A program made the translations under genes and the position numbers. 64,000 nucleotides of DNA from Wurfbainia villosa (Eukaryota; Streptophyta; Magnoliopsida; Zingiberales; Zingiberaceae): the NCBI GenBank assembly GCA_025175895.1, contig CM046004.1, positions 5,456,001 to 5,520,000 on the forward strand, given 5' to 3'. Under the pieces are notes generated by a model. That model was not told the DNA's origin. It did no database searches and worked only from the letters and a program-made list of their open reading frames with translations. This document shows, piece by piece, positions 35,358-47,344 of this stretch. Numbering within the stretch: position 1 is the first letter of the stretch; every line of letters begins with the position of its first letter.

Positions 35358-36113
35358 TAGGTGCGTTTGACAATGCTCTGCATTTTTCATTTTCTAAAAA
35401 AACGAAAAATGTTTTTTTTTTAATTTTTTTTAGTTTTCCAAAAAATACTATTTTATTTTCTAAAAACGAAAATGAAAAACAACAACCAAATGCCATTTTT
35501 CATATTTTTCTCATTTTCTAAAAAATAAAAATAGAAAATTAAAAAATTCTTCACCAATCAAACTCCCTTATCTTTTCTAAAAACGATTTTGCAATCTAAA
35601 CAAATAAAAAAACCTTACATATTACAATATATAAGACGATTTTTTTCCCCCCTGACAATATGGGCCGAGCTTGGGCCATCGAATATAAGACGAACAGAGT
35701 GGGTCCATTGACACCCTAATATGAACAATATTTTGTGATGTTTTTATCACAGGGACCATCTAACTGATTTGTCATTCCGCAAACAATAATAATAGTAATA
35801 ATAGTAATAATATAAAGAGAACGAAAAAAAAAAAAAAAAGGAGTCCTATAAAAATTTTCATTTTTATTTTTTCTTTTCCAAAAATAAAAAATGATTATTT
35901 TTGCTTTTAATTAAAAAAATACTCTTTTATTTTTTAGAAAACGAAAATAAAAATAGAAAATATTTTTTTTTGTGTTTTTCAATTTTTTAAAAAATACTTC
36001 TTTATTTTTTGAAAAATGAAAAATGAAAATGAAAAATATCAACTAAATATAAATTTTTTATTTTCTTAAAAAATAAAAACGAAAAATATTTTTTTTTTAC
36101 GAATCAAACGCGA
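35358..36113. repeat. Low-complexity foldback-like A/T tract
   Basis: Alternating TTTTCATTTTCT and AGAAAATAAAAATG words fill the stretch and pair with each other. The ends read GTGCGTTTGACAATG and (reverse-complemented) GCGTTTGATTCG, which could be terminal inverted repeats of a MITE. The central part (35640-35760) is ordinary. Bounds are approximate. Confidence 0.35.
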
Positions 36114-36329
36114 AATGGCATTCTCTACCAGACAGTGGACTTTTATGGTTATATAATAGTATATTGTAAGAGGAAATGGAATATATTGAAGAAGAGGTGC
36201 TTGTTCTCTTCCATGTCTGAGTGGCGATGGCAGCAGAGTGCTACTGCCACTCTCGGCGCACTGCCGCTACCCCCGCAGCTTCTGCTTGTCCCACTGTGCT
36301 TTTATTCTTCCCGAGATTTGTAAAGAAAA

Positions 36330-37209
36330 ACTAAAAAAATCCCACAAAATCTTCGTTCTTCTCTACCATTGCTAACCTTTCCTTCTTCTTCTTCTTCGTC
36401 GTCGTCGTCCACTCCGAGCTCGCCTGCGTTGTAGCAAAACTTCACGAGCAGTGGTGCATTGCCGACTGGCACAAGTTCAGATTAGTTTCCCTCTCGGATT
36501 CAACTTTAGATCTTCATCTGGGAGTTTTCGTAACTCGTTTTGGGGTTGGTGATTGCTCCTGTGGTGCAGATCTAGCCTTCATCTTCGAGTAGTAAGGGTA
36601 GCAGCCATTCCTCCGCGTATTCTCTTTCTCTGGGTAAATGTTGAACTTCTCTTCGCCGATCATTGACATGGCTTCTTTATGGAAAGCAAAGACTATCATT
36701 TGAAGTTATTTGGTTCTCGAGTTCTCTGCTTCACTTTTTTGCTTCCGTATTTTTGAAATCTTTTCCTCTCTTTTCAGTTTTTTTTAATTTTTTTTTTCTT
36801 TCTATTTTTTAACTTTAACCTTTTGCAATATGGCGTTGTCTTCGTCTGCTCTTTCTGAAAAGTACTCATGTCCGATTCAAGTTTCAAAATTCCTGGACTG
36901 CTACTTTTTGTTCACTTTTTAAAGCGATTGGGCGAAAGTTTTATTATTTTTAGACCTACGAGTAGCAGGTTTATCAGCTAATCCCACACTAGGGTGGTGA
37001 TAGTAACACAAACAAGATATTAAGATAAAAACAAAGTAATAAATTGCTTCAGATTCAAGGTGGAACCCTCTTCAATTGTTTTGAGATCATTACTTAGCTT
37101 TCAGGGGAGTAATATTAATTTGCGGCACCTTGCTGGAACCTATCACTTGTTTTAGAATCCTATTCATAATGTTTGTCCATTTTCCGCTGAAGCAGGGTTA
37201 ATAGATACC
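36330..37209 (+). promoter_or_regulatory. Probable 5' UTR / promoter region of the RopGEF gene
   Basis: Contains a pyrimidine-rich CTTCTTCTTCTTCGTCGTCG microsatellite (36385-36410), typical of plant 5' UTRs. A CTGAAGCAG acceptor-like site precedes the start codon at 37188-37196, so a 5' UTR intron (donor perhaps near 36593 or 36631) is possible. This is inference from sequence style only. Confidence 0.35.
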
Positions 37210-40200
37210 ATGAAGAGATTAGCTTGTTGTCGCCGCCGCACCAAAGATATCAGCCTTGATTTCGAGGAGCAAGAACGTATGTTTCTATTCTTCTTGTTTT
37301 CCTTGCTCATTTGTATGTTTCGGTACCAGGAATTCAGCAAAACATAATTTTTTTTTCCCTGAGCACCATTTTCTTCCTTGTTGTGAATCTTACCGAGAAA
37401 TTTGTTCTCTACAATCTTCGAATAGTTCTCTTTTTCTTTCCCTTTTGCTGTTTCTAAGAAGGGGTAGAGTAGGCAATTAATGGCTGTGCGAAGCAAAGCT
37501 TTCTCGCTGACCAGGAGAAGCGTGAAGCGTCGCTTCAGTTCTCCGTGCGTCCGGTTATCTGGAAGGCAACTGCAATGTCCTTGGTAAGTAGAATAGATAG
37601 AGAAGGGAAAAAGCACTGACCGAGGGGAGATAATGCGCGCATTGAATGATGAGAGCGGACTCCTTTACTCCGCCTTGAGCAGCAAATGCAAGTTCAGCTT
37701 ACGATCACTGGGGCGTATTACGATTGGAAGTCTGGCCCCATCTCATCTCTAGCTTTTGGATTTATTCTCTGCCCTCCAGGGTAAGTTGGCCTTTGTAATT
37801 TAGTGCTCGACCCAATGTTTTTTTCCCTTTCCCCTCCCTGCGCCCATCACGTGGACGATGCAGTGTGCTCTGCAAGTGTAAATGCAATGTGGGAACCCTG
37901 CCCATTGCACCCACTTCCTATCATTCCTGGTTCCATTGGAAGACGACTTTGCAGGCATCATCTATTTTGCTAATTAATTTCGGTTACTCAGTTCATAATT
38001 GAACCAGTACCCTGGTTGACATGACTTTTATACACAGCAATAGCCTGTCGGTCACGTGATTGGCAGTACTTGGAGACTTCTATTATGCTCCAACTGCTCT
38101 TCAGATCTGTATGATTCTTTATGACCCAAACTGCCAACACAGGCAAAGCTGATATGTCTTAGTTTTGTCCTTGATCAGCAAACCTTGGGGTTGCCTGTTT
38201 TGCCCTGTAGCACTGTAAGTTAAAGCCAATGTGATCCATACAGATCTTGCTTCTCAATCTTTACCTTCTTGAGTAATTGTTGTTTACTGTTAAACAAAAG
38301 AACCCTATTAGATAGGATATGCGCTCTATATTGACAATTTGACTATGATTGGTTGGGATATTACTCCAAGTCTAAATTTTCTATTAATATTGTGGATATC
38401 CACCTTTTGTCCGTATATTTTGTATATACCTAGCACTCTTGTCTAGACATAAAGATGAATTTACAATTCCTAAGATGATTTTTTTAGTAAAAATCAAAAG
38501 GTGTCTTATTTTCAAAATCATCAACTGGATGCCTCTATTTTGATTATTATCAAGGGGGCACTCCATTACATCTAATATATAAGCCCTTCTTTATCTTTTC
38601 TCATTGATCTGTTGACTTTTACTAATTTAAAGCAAAAACCATTCTAATTTCTCCTGTAACTCTTGACTTTCTACCAGAGAATATTCATACCTTGATTGAG
38701 CAATATGAATTGTTAAACTGATAAAAATGAATAATTTCAGTGAAACTATCCACTTTTTGCTAATTTCATAACTCCACATGGAATGATTAGCAAGTTTGAA
38801 AGTAAAAAATTGGCATATATTTTAATTGGAATTAGGATGAGTTTTACCTCAAACTAGCAAAAGTGAGTGAACCTGTTCTCTTTTTAATAGAACAGGATAA
38901 AGATTACTATGATGGACATATCAGCAATAATAAGGATAAAAAATATGGGAATTTCTTTTTTTTATAATTTTGAAAATCAAGGAACCTCTTTGGTTTTCCC
39001 CTTTTTTTCTCTTTAAAGGCAGATGATGGATGTACTTCATTTACTCGATAAATTGGGCCATCTATATCCACTTCAATCTTTGTTCAGAATGTAGACAACA
39101 TTATGTTACAGAAACTTCATCTTCACATCACCTTAGATTGGTTTTGTAGCACTAGTAAATTTTTTTCACAAACTCAATGTAACTACGTGAGCGTTATTTA
39201 CAACATCATCATCTCTTGTTTGCATACTTAATACTGGTAAATAAGAATTGGAGGCTGATATATTGCACAGTTATATGCCTTCTACGCATATCCATAATCA
39301 AGGCAATTAAAATAATGTTAACCTTGCTCTTCTATACGATTATCATTCTCTCATCCATTTGTTAGTTCTTCTTTAATAAACTTTTAAAATTATAAACTGA
39401 TAAATCAAAATGATAACTCGTTGCTCCCTATCTCTTGCTTCAATTTATTTTTCACCATAGCTTGAGGTATAGCTCTGCCAAAATAATGTTCTTGATGAAA
39501 TATGAACCATGAACGATGAATGCATTTCTGTAGGGGTGACAACATATAATGGCCTAGAGAGCTGCATCCTCAACAGCTGCTCCTATGACAATGAGAGTGC
39601 TGGTGGTACCACAAGTGGTGCTGATGGATTTGTAACAACGGACTCCCTTGATGATGCTTCCAGTTGTTCTTCCAGCAAAGATGGTTTTGGCTCTTCCTTC
39701 TCTTCCCAATGCTTGTCTTCAAGCAAGCAGGAAGATCACTTGCTTGATGATTGGGATACTTTTAACAACTTGCATCATTTATGCATTAAAGGGAAGGCAC
39801 CTATTATGTACTCAATGAACATATCAGATGTTGAAGCTATGAAGGAAAAGTTTGCAAAGCTACTTCTTGGCGAAGATGTTTCTGGGGGAACCAAAGGGAT
39901 AAGTACTGCTCTTGCATTGTCCCATGCAATTACCAATCTTGCAGGTACTGATGTTCTTCACCAGACATTCTTCAATTTCTTAAATTATGGATGTCAGCCC
40001 TTGAAATTTTCTCTCTGTAGCTCAATTTTGTCTGGTTTGTCACTCTTCAATGTGCTTCTCTAGGCATATAATTTGACTATAACAGATTTGTGATAGTGGC
40101 AGCTCTTACTAATCTAGGAGATGTAATAGTTTGCAGTTGTATTGTCAGATTCAACGACTTGATGTTTTCGTGATTCATATTTTATTTTGCTGACATACAA

Positions 40201-42368
40201 TATAATTTTATATTATATTACGGTGCGGTAAAATTGCCCTCGTGTAACCTAGAGGTCACTGATTCGAATCACAAAAACAACCTCTTGTAAAATAAGGTAA
40301 AATTGTGTGAAACCTTGAGTTTCGTGCACTGGACTGTTCTTTACTATATAATTTTATATAATAGTGCTCCATTTTAGTGTCTTAGTACTGTTCTTTACTA
40401 TATAATTTTTTCATCTCTTGAATTCTGTGGAAGTGTCATGATGTCATAGTTCTTTAGCTCAGGCACTAGAAGTATTTGAGGGTATAGTGTATGTACAAAT
40501 GTCAATTCTAGGCTATTGAAGGTGAGATTGTCGCATGAATTTAGATGAGTTGTTTGAGGCTGAAAAATAAATCTATTGATCTGAAGCAACATTTAAAAAT
40601 ATCTGCTGGTTCTGACTTATTTGATGGATGTTATATTATTAGTATCAATATTTGGAGAGCTATGGAAATTAGAGCCTTTATCTGAGGAAAGAAAAAACAG
40701 ATGGCACAGAGAAATGGACTGGTTGCTTTCCCCCACTAGCTACATGATCGAGCTGGTTCCTGCAAAACAGAGTGGTGCTAATGGTCGGATATTAGAGGTG
40801 CACTGTTGATGAACAACTCCTTTTAGATCTATGCATTGAGATCAACAGAGTTCATTCTTTCTATACCTCATGCAGATAATGACTCCAAAATCTCGATCTG
40901 ATGTCCATTTAACTCTCCCTGCTCTCCAGAAATTAGATTCAATGCTGATTGTAAGCTACTTCTTTATCATTTAATTATTGGACATTTGGAATTTACAAGT
41001 GCATATATACAACCACTCTAGTTTTTTTTCTCTCCAAAACTACTTTCTTGGTTTCTGAATGAAGCATGACACACTTGCAGGAAATGTTGGATTCAATGGT
41101 GAACACTGAGTTTTGGTATGCTGAATTAGGTAGCAGAGCAAATGGAGACGGCAGTAATAATGGGACGAGACACAACAAGAAATGGTGGATTCCATCTCCT
41201 TGCACTCCAGTGTGTGGACTTTCCCCTTCTGAGAGAAGAAGATTTGGTTTTCTGGGTAAATTTGTCTACCAAATCCTCAAGGCCGCCAAAGACATTAATG
41301 AACAGGTTTTGACTCAAATGCCAATTCCCTCTTCGGTGAAAGATGCTCTTCCAAAGGCAAGCAAACTTTTTTAGTTAATTCCGCTGGTAGTTGTACAATG
41401 ATGCCTCTGGTTTATCCTTTCTTAATTGTCATGTAACTTTGTGTATTTTGCTTATGGAATTTCTGTTAAAGCAGTCAGGAAAAGCTAGTTTGGGTGTCGA
41501 CATCTACTATGCTATAGCTGCAGAGTCTATTCCTGTCGAGGAAATATTTGTTTCTCTAAATATGGAGACTGAGCACTATGTACTCGACACAAAAAACCGT
41601 TTAGAAGGTGCAATCTTTGCCTGGAAACAGCAAATGTCATATGAAACAGTGAAAAAATCACCAATGCGATACCCATGGTCCTTTGTCAAAGAACATGGAT
41701 CTGAAATTGAGAAGATTGCAGTCTATCTCGAGAGGACTGAAGCACTTTTGCGTCTTTTGAAGATCAGATTTCCAAATCTCCCTCAATCTTTTATCGATGT
41801 CACCAAGGTTCAATACAACAAGGTGATATAACTTTTCTATTAGTTAATTTACTGCATCGCATTTCTTTGTGCACATGGAAGTCCCTTCAATCTTATCATC
41901 TTCTTGGGATATGATCAAATTAAATTTCTTATTCTTATTCAATTTAAGGTGTGAAATTCTCATGATAAAGGATCCTTTCTTGTTTTTAATTCTTCCTTTT
42001 CGTGGCAGGATATCGGACATGCAATTGTTGAGGCCTACTCAAGGGTTCTTGTCAGTTTGTCATTCAGTATTTTATCTAGGATAGGAGATATCCTACAGGA
42101 AGATGACTTGAAGAAGTCCAACGCTCCCATCTCCAACCTCAAATTTGATTTCACTTCTGACGTGTATCTTGCCGGAATCACTAAAACACCTCCAGGCCGT
42201 ATCAAGCGGTCTCTAATTCAGCAGATGAATATGGCAGACGGTCGGTGTGTTGACTCCTACTTAAAGAAGGCCTCAGCAGAGCAGCTTGTAAATTTCAAGG
42301 CTAATGGAAGCACAATCGTCACAGTGTGTTCACAGAGAAGTGTGGTTTCAGAAGTGCAGTCCCGGTGA
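37210..42368 (+). CDS. ROPGEF: Rop guanine nucleotide exchange factor, PRONE domain (7 coding exons, 563 aa)
   Basis: Coding exons are 37210-37276, 39534-39944, 40643-40797, 40876-40950, 41081-41356, 41475-41822 and 42009-42368; phases fit throughout. The protein opens MKRLACCRRRTKDISLDF. A Ser/Asp-rich variable part (TDSLDDASSCSSSKDGFGSS) follows, and the PRONE domain begins near residue 118 (DVEAMKEKFAKLLLGED) and ends near 480. Landmarks are FGELWKLEPL, WLLSPTSYMIELVPAKQ, DVHLTLPALQKLDSML, WWIPSP, SVKDALPK, PWSFVKEHGSE, FPNLPQSFIDVTKVQY and GHAIVEAYSRVL. PRONE proteins catalyse GDP release from plant Rop GTPases at the plasma membrane, usually downstream of receptor kinases. The intron after exon 5 has a GC donor (41357-41358). 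Intron 1 is 2.26 kb and intron 2 carries a SINE. Length is typical. Confidence 0.93.
40214..40345 (+). mobile_element. Au-like SINE in RopGEF intron 2
   Basis: Starts near GGTGCGGTAAAATTGCC with the GTGTAACCTAGAGGTCAC stretch and a B box GATTCGAATC, then CAACCTCTTGTAAAATAAGG and GTGCACTGGACTGTTC. This is the order of the widespread plant Au SINE. It is flanked by the 14-bp duplication ATATAATTTTATAT (40200-40213, 40346-40359). It is degenerate and shorter than a full copy. Confidence 0.75.
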
Positions 42369-42925
42369 CCCATCGATATGGTATAATGTCCAAGCTTCTT
42401 GATGCAAGTTTTAATAGTAATGAGGAAATACAATCAGGTATATCAAAAAACAGCCCATGAATCCAATTTCATGAAGTTAATTTCAATGTTTTAATTCGAT
42501 GAAGTTGACAGTGTGAGATGACTTTAATGTTTCAATTTCACTGTACGTTTATAGTGTTGTAGTACATATTCTGTCTACTTTTTTTATGAAAAATCACGAA
42601 CAAAAAAAAAAAAAAAAAGACTCGAAGAACGAGTGTAAAAGTAAAATATTTTAGTGTAGTGTTATTTGGCAAAAATACATGTATTCATAGACTTAATATT
42701 AATTCTATATTTTGTATTGTTATCTCTCAAGGTTACATCTTCACATGTACACTAAAATTGTATGCAGAATCAAATTTTCTGAAAGAAAAAATGTATCAAA
42801 CAGTAATCATATTCATATGTTAAGCTCTCGACCAGTTTGTCATTTTCTGAAAGAAAAAATGGATCAAACAGTAATCAAAATTTAAGTGTTAAATTAATTA
42901 TATGTGATATTGTAAAATTAATGAT
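42369..42925 (+). other. 3' flank of the RopGEF gene
   Basis: Likely 3' UTR up to about 42600, where an 18-base poly(A) tract lies (42602-42619). A 35-bp word starting TTTTCTGAAAGAAAAAATG occurs twice (about 42776 and 42843). Element D begins at 42931, only 0.56 kb beyond the stop codon. Confidence 0.45.
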
Positions 42926-42930
42926 GAGAG

Positions 42931-43262
42931 TGTTGGATGTTTTAAATAATTGAAGAAAGGAAAAAGTCATAATTTTTTATCCAAGAGATATAATTTTCAA
43001 TAAGGATAAATATATCAAGTTGAATGCAAATACAAGAAGAAGAATCTTGCTCTCATTTTCTTTATTTTTGAATTATCATTTGTTAGTGCAAATCTTTTGA
43101 CAATTAGTTTCATCTAATTCTAAATGATATTTGATCATTGGTAGTTGCACAAAATAGAGATAAAATACAGTCTTAAGAATAGTGTTTGTAATACGATAAT
43201 ACAATATTTTCTTTACTAAAATTTTCATTTGATTTGGTTGTTTGCATTGTCTCATCCCAACA
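42931..43262 (+). repeat. 5' LTR of element D
   Basis: TGTTGGATG...CCCAACA, 332 bp, alignable with 55419-55811 from TTTTAAATAATTGAAG to TTGTCTCATCCCAA. The gag ATG follows only 28 bp later. Confidence 0.85.
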
Positions 43263-43290
43263 ATCTTAAAGTTTTATTCTCACCAACTAA

Positions 43291-44060
43291 ATGGCTAGTA
43301 CAGTAAAAGACCTCACCTCTAGTATAGTTAAACTTGACAGGTTTGATGGCGACAAATTTACTCATTGAAAGAAGAGAGTCCACTTCCTCTTGGTGGCTCT
43401 CAAGGTGGTGTACGCTAGATGAACTCTAGGTCAAGCAAAAGTGGGAGACGGATGATGAGATATGTCGAAGACACATCTTAAATGTTATGTGTGACAATTT
43501 CTTTGACATCTACCATATGGTGGCAACGACTAATGAGTTATGGGAGAAATTAAAGGCAAGATATATAAGAGAAGATTCTACGAGTAAAAAATTCTTAATC
43601 TCTACTTTCTTTAACTACAAAATGATGGACCATAGGCCCAACATGCAATAATTTTCTGAACTAGAAAGAATGCTTAATCACTTTTCTGAACATAACATGT
43701 TTATGGATGAAACTATAATTATTAGTGCTTTCATTGATAAACTCCCTCAATCTTTGGAAAGATTTCAAGAGAGATCTCAAACATAAAAATGAAGAGATTT
43801 CGCTTGAAAGTCTAGCTAATTCTCTCGAAGAGTCAACCCTTAATCAAAAGAGGATGAAAAAGACAAAGAATTAACCACCAAAGTGAATGTCATTGAGACA
43901 GGCTAAGGAAGCAAGTCCAAGAAAAGGACTTTTTATGGTAAGGTCAATGATAAGAACAATGATGAGAAGCCGTTTGTGGCTATGATTTCTAAAAGCAACA
44001 TGGTTGATAAAGAATTCACCTGGCGGGTTGACTCAGGAGCTACCCGACACATGCGAGAAT
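43291..44060 (+). pseudogene. Element D gag and protease start (broken, zinc knuckle missing)
   Basis: ATG at 43291: MASTVKDLTSSIVKLDRFDG, then KRVHFLLVALKVVY. After frame changes come YHMVATTNELWEKLKARYI and LERMLNHFSEHNMFMDETII. KLPQSL and ISLESLANSLEES are gag words of this copia lineage. Between the Lys-rich end (KKRTF) and FVAMISKSNMV, the CX2CX4HX4C knuckle expected at this point is absent. The protease site reads WRVDSGATRHM. Stops occur from codon 26 on. Confidence 0.75.
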
Positions 44061-45051
44061 AAGGCCTTCTTCGAGTCCTTAAGGTAAATTAAAGATCCAA
44101 ATTCTATTGTCTATATGGGAAACTCCTCAACGGTTCCTATCAAAGGCATAAGAGAGACAGATCTAAAATTCATTTCTGGGAAGGTTGTAACTTTAATCGA
44201 TATATTATTTGTTCTCGAAGTTAGAAAGAATCTTGTGTCGGGTAGTCTTTTAAACAAGTTTGGGTTCAAACTACTTTTTGAGATTGATAAGTTTGTGCTT
44301 TCTAAGGGAGGGATGTTTGTTGGGAAGAGTTATCTTTGTAATGATATATTTAAGCTCAATGTTATGTCTATCAATAAGAATGCATTTTTTATTTACTTGA
44401 TTGAGTTTTCAACTATTTTGTGGCATTCTAGACTAAGTCATATTCATTATAAAAGAATTTATGACATGGTAAAGTTAAACCTTTTGCTAAAATGTGCACA
44501 AAATTATGATGTAAAATGCAACTCATGAATGTTAAATAAAATAACAGGAATGTCGTTTCCACAAATTGAAAGAAAATTCAATAAATTGAAATTAGTGCAT
44601 AGTGACTTATGTGATTTGCATGTAATTTCAACTTTGGAAGGAAACAAATATTTTGTGTCTTTTATAGATGATTGCACAAGATTTTGTAAAGTGTTTTTAT
44701 TGCATTTTAAGGATCAAACTTTGCAAATGTTCAAGTCTTATAAATAAGAAGTTGAACTTGTAAATAATATTTCTATAAAATGTTTAAGGACTAATAGAGC
44801 TGGAGAATATTATAATAAAGAGTTCTTTGAGTCAACTGGTATCAAATATGAGTTAACTGCACCTTATACACCACAATAAAATGGTGTGGTTGAAAGGAAA
44901 AATGGAGTGCTAATGGAAATGGTTAATTCCATGATGACTAATGTAAGTATTAGCCAAGAATTTTGGAGTGAAACTGTACTTATAACTTATTATATACTCA
45001 ATAGAGTACCAAATAAAAGAAATTTAATAACTCCTCATGAACTTTGGCATA
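44061..45051 (+). pseudogene. Element D protease end and integrase, upstream part (broken)
   Basis: 44115-44528 is open: MGNSSTVPIKGI, DILFVLEVRKNLVSGSLLNK and ILWHSRLSHIHYKRIYDMVK, the pre-integrase HHCC region. Then KLVHSDLCDLHVIS and FVSFIDDCTRFCKVFLLHFK mark the integrase core. CLRTNRAGEYYNKEFF has Asn where the catalytic Asp of TDRG is expected, and NGVVERKNGVLMEM keeps the Glu. The part ends HELWHKK at the insertion point of C and resumes at 52844. Confidence 0.85.
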
Positions 45052-45056
45052 AAAAG
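45052..45056. repeat. Target-site duplication (left) of element C
   Basis: AAAAG before the TG of the LTR; the identical AAAAG follows the 3' LTR at 52844-52848. Confidence 0.9.
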
Positions 45057-45313
45057 TGATGGAGTTCGTGGCAGTTCCACGAACTGCACAGAGGCAGTTC
45101 GTGGAACCGCCTCAAGCACGGCTCAAGCCGCGTGCGTCGCGTCTCCTTCCCGAAAGGGAAGAGGGTGCGTCAAGGAGGGTGTCGTGAGAGTTGATAAGTG
45201 AGGCGTAGAAGCATCCGGTTCTTGATTTGGTTGGTGAAGCGCGAGGTAATTTCCAACGGTGATTTTTCCTCCGACACAAGCAAAAGCTCCGAACAGGTAT
45301 ATGATTTACAACA
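45057..45313 (+). repeat. 5' LTR of element C
   Basis: TGATGGAGTTCGTGGCAG to GATTTACAACA, 257 bp. It includes an inverted word TTCGTGGCAGTTCCACGAA at the start. The conserved block of the family LTRs lies at 45239-45280 (TTTCCAACGGTGAT, TCCTCCGAC). It is 24 bp shorter than the 3' LTR through several small gaps. Confidence 0.9.
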
Positions 45314-45326
45314 TTGGTATCAGAGC
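45314..45326 (+). other. Primer binding site of element C (initiator tRNA-Met)
   Basis: TTGGTATCAGAGC directly after the LTR end; it matches the complement of the plant initiator tRNA-Met 3' end. Confidence 0.9.
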
Positions 45327-46419
45327 ATATTGTATCATACCTGTTCTTGTGATCGCCGAAAAACTCCGACAACCTCGCTCGACTAATGTGCACGCGCGGC
45401 CGCAGCCGGATCAGGGTCGCGCGGAAGAGACGCTATCGCGGTCGGAGGCGCTCGCTTCAGAGGCGGCGCTGTCGCCGACCGTTGGGCGATCTCGGAGGAG
45501 ACGCGCTGGCCGCCGACGCCTCAGAGGCGTCGGAGGCGCCGCGGATGCTCGCCACGAGGCGAGGCGATCACTTCCGCCGACGCCGCAGCGCAGACGGACG
45601 AGGCGATAACCTCTATCACGACCACCACGGCGATGAAGTCGACGCGCAGAGGCGACGGCGACGGCACATGCCGCCGGCTACCGGCGCTCGCGATCGGGCG
45701 AAGGCCTTGGGCGACGGCCGGGGCGTTGGAGGCGATGGCCTTTGAGGTGGTGGCGCGCCACCGGCGTTGAGGCGGGCGTGGCCCGGCGCGAGGCGACTAC
45801 CGAGGCTGGCCGTCGAACGCAGGCGCCGCGCCGATTAGGGCGCGCGAAAGAAAAGTTTCTTTTATTAAATAAAAAGTTTTTATTAACTGCCTGCATACAG
45901 ATTAATTTTTTTTTGTTGGGCTTAATTGGGCTGAATTGGGCTTTGAATCAAAGGGAAATTAGTTGGGCTTAATTGGGCCGAATTGATTGGGCTTTGAATC
46001 AAAGGGAAATAAGTTGGGCCGAATTAATTGGGCCTAATTAAATGGGCTTTGAATCAAATTTTAATTGGACATGGGTTCAATTAATTTGATTCTAACGAAA
46101 GACTTAGCGTCCAATTAAATTTTCACAAGAATTGTGTAAAGTTGACTTTGGTTGACTAAACTCATAACTAAAGTTAGATGGATTGTTTTTGAACAATTAG
46201 AATCTGACATGGATAACTTAATGATAGAACTAGTTTATGACTGTCTATGAGTCGAAATTGATTGATCAATGCGTCAATTAATAATAGCCTAAAATTCAAG
46301 GAGTTTAGTTCTTCTTGATATATGTGTATTTGTTATGTGCCTTGATTAAATTGGAATATACCGGTATTTGTACTGGTTTTATCGGTTATGTACTGACATG
46401 ATTTATTTCAATTTTACAG
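45327..46419 (+). other. Leader of element C: GC-rich part and TTGGGC repeats
   Basis: 45360-45850 is strongly GC-rich with recurrent GGCGTCGGAGGCG-like words; the Arg-rich open frames there are compositional. At 45918-46070 a unit of about 50 bp (TTGGGCTTAATTGGGC..., CTTTGAATCAAAGGGAAAT) is repeated about three times. The stretch ends with TTATTTCAATTTTACAG, a good splice-acceptor-like sequence, right before the ORF0 ATG. Confidence 0.55.
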
Positions 46420-46720
46420 ATGGCGCGGATGTATACCACTATGACCCGGTGCGATGTGTTGCGCAATTGGTATAGGGAGGCTATCGAAGATTTGGACTAT
46501 GACCCTTACCATGGAGTCGTTGGACACATTGGAAAGCTGGACAGACTGTTCTGGAAGCTCGAGATGCAGGAGTTTCGATAGACAACTCTGAGATTTGGGC
46601 GTTGATTCGTTCATTGCCCGATAATCTTCGTGATAGACGACAATTTTGGGGTTACATGAAGGGCGTGTTTCATATACCCGATTGTTGTGCGTGATTAACT
46701 ATCTTGTTGTGAAGAGGATC
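46420..46720 (+). pseudogene. Extra reading frame (ORF0) upstream of gag in element C
   Basis: From ATG 46420: MARMYTTMTRCDVLRNWYRE, then HIGKLDRLFWKLEMQEF, and a stop at 46579-46581. In a shifted frame the homology continues (IWALIRSLPDNL to about 46650). It is the counterpart of 22320-22805 in element A. The preserved part is alignable codon by codon and has Gly where A has its TGA. A gag-like origin is suggested by the LDRLFW...IWALIRSLP pattern. Broken here. Confidence 0.55.
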
Positions 46721-47344
46721 CTGAAGAAGACCCAGTGGAGGATTTTGGTTCTCGATTTGTAAGGTCTTTAAAGGACTCATATCGAGGCGTATGTGTTGCT
46801 GTGAGTGTCTGAGAGAAATCTTGTGGTTGAGTCGACGGAGGGACATGTCATGATTATCTTCTTATTTAGGAGCTTGTCCTAGTGGGAGCAGTAATCCCTT
46901 ATCTAGTCTATTAGGAGTTGTTTTAGTTTATGAGTAGGAAGAATGTAATTTGTTACATTCTTAGTAGACTTTGTTATTTGTTAACATTGTACAACATGTT
47001 TATTTTAATGATGTGTTCATTTAATGATTAGTTTATATGATGCTGTTAACTCTACATGATGCATGATTATTGAATATACCCTTGATTAGTTCAAATGAGT
47101 ATATAATGATATGTTCATTTAATGTGTAATATCATGCTGTAATAATGATTAATATCATTAAGTGAGATGTATGTAATAAAATATATCAATCTAAGTCTGA
47201 TTGGCACATGCAAATGATGAGTGATAACGCAGTTGTCACTTGATTTTGTAAACCAGATCAGATTTATCTTAAGTTTATTTTTGAGATTACATACATAAAA
47301 GCATACACTGAGTAACTAAATAATGTGTTTATTTATGTTAGGTT
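46721..47344 (+). other. Spacer between ORF0 and gag in element C
   Basis: AT-rich, no frame. It shares words with the spacer of element A, such as the ATCATT, TTAAATG and GTGACAATTGG-type stretches read in opposite orientation. Ends TTTATTTATGTTAG, splice-acceptor-like, just before the gag ATG. Confidence 0.45.

Noticed and set aside
35358..36113. Certain MITE call
   Set aside because: The end similarity is short and the interior is low-complexity A/T, so pairing is expected by chance; listed only as a weak repeat.
37164..37616. 150-codon minus-strand frame across RopGEF exon 1
   Set aside because: Antisense to a supported exon and its intron; no domain.
45386..45745. Arg-rich frame of 119 codons in the leader of element C
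   Set aside because: Composition effect of GGCG-rich DNA; overlapping frames are equally open and no homologue exists in element A.
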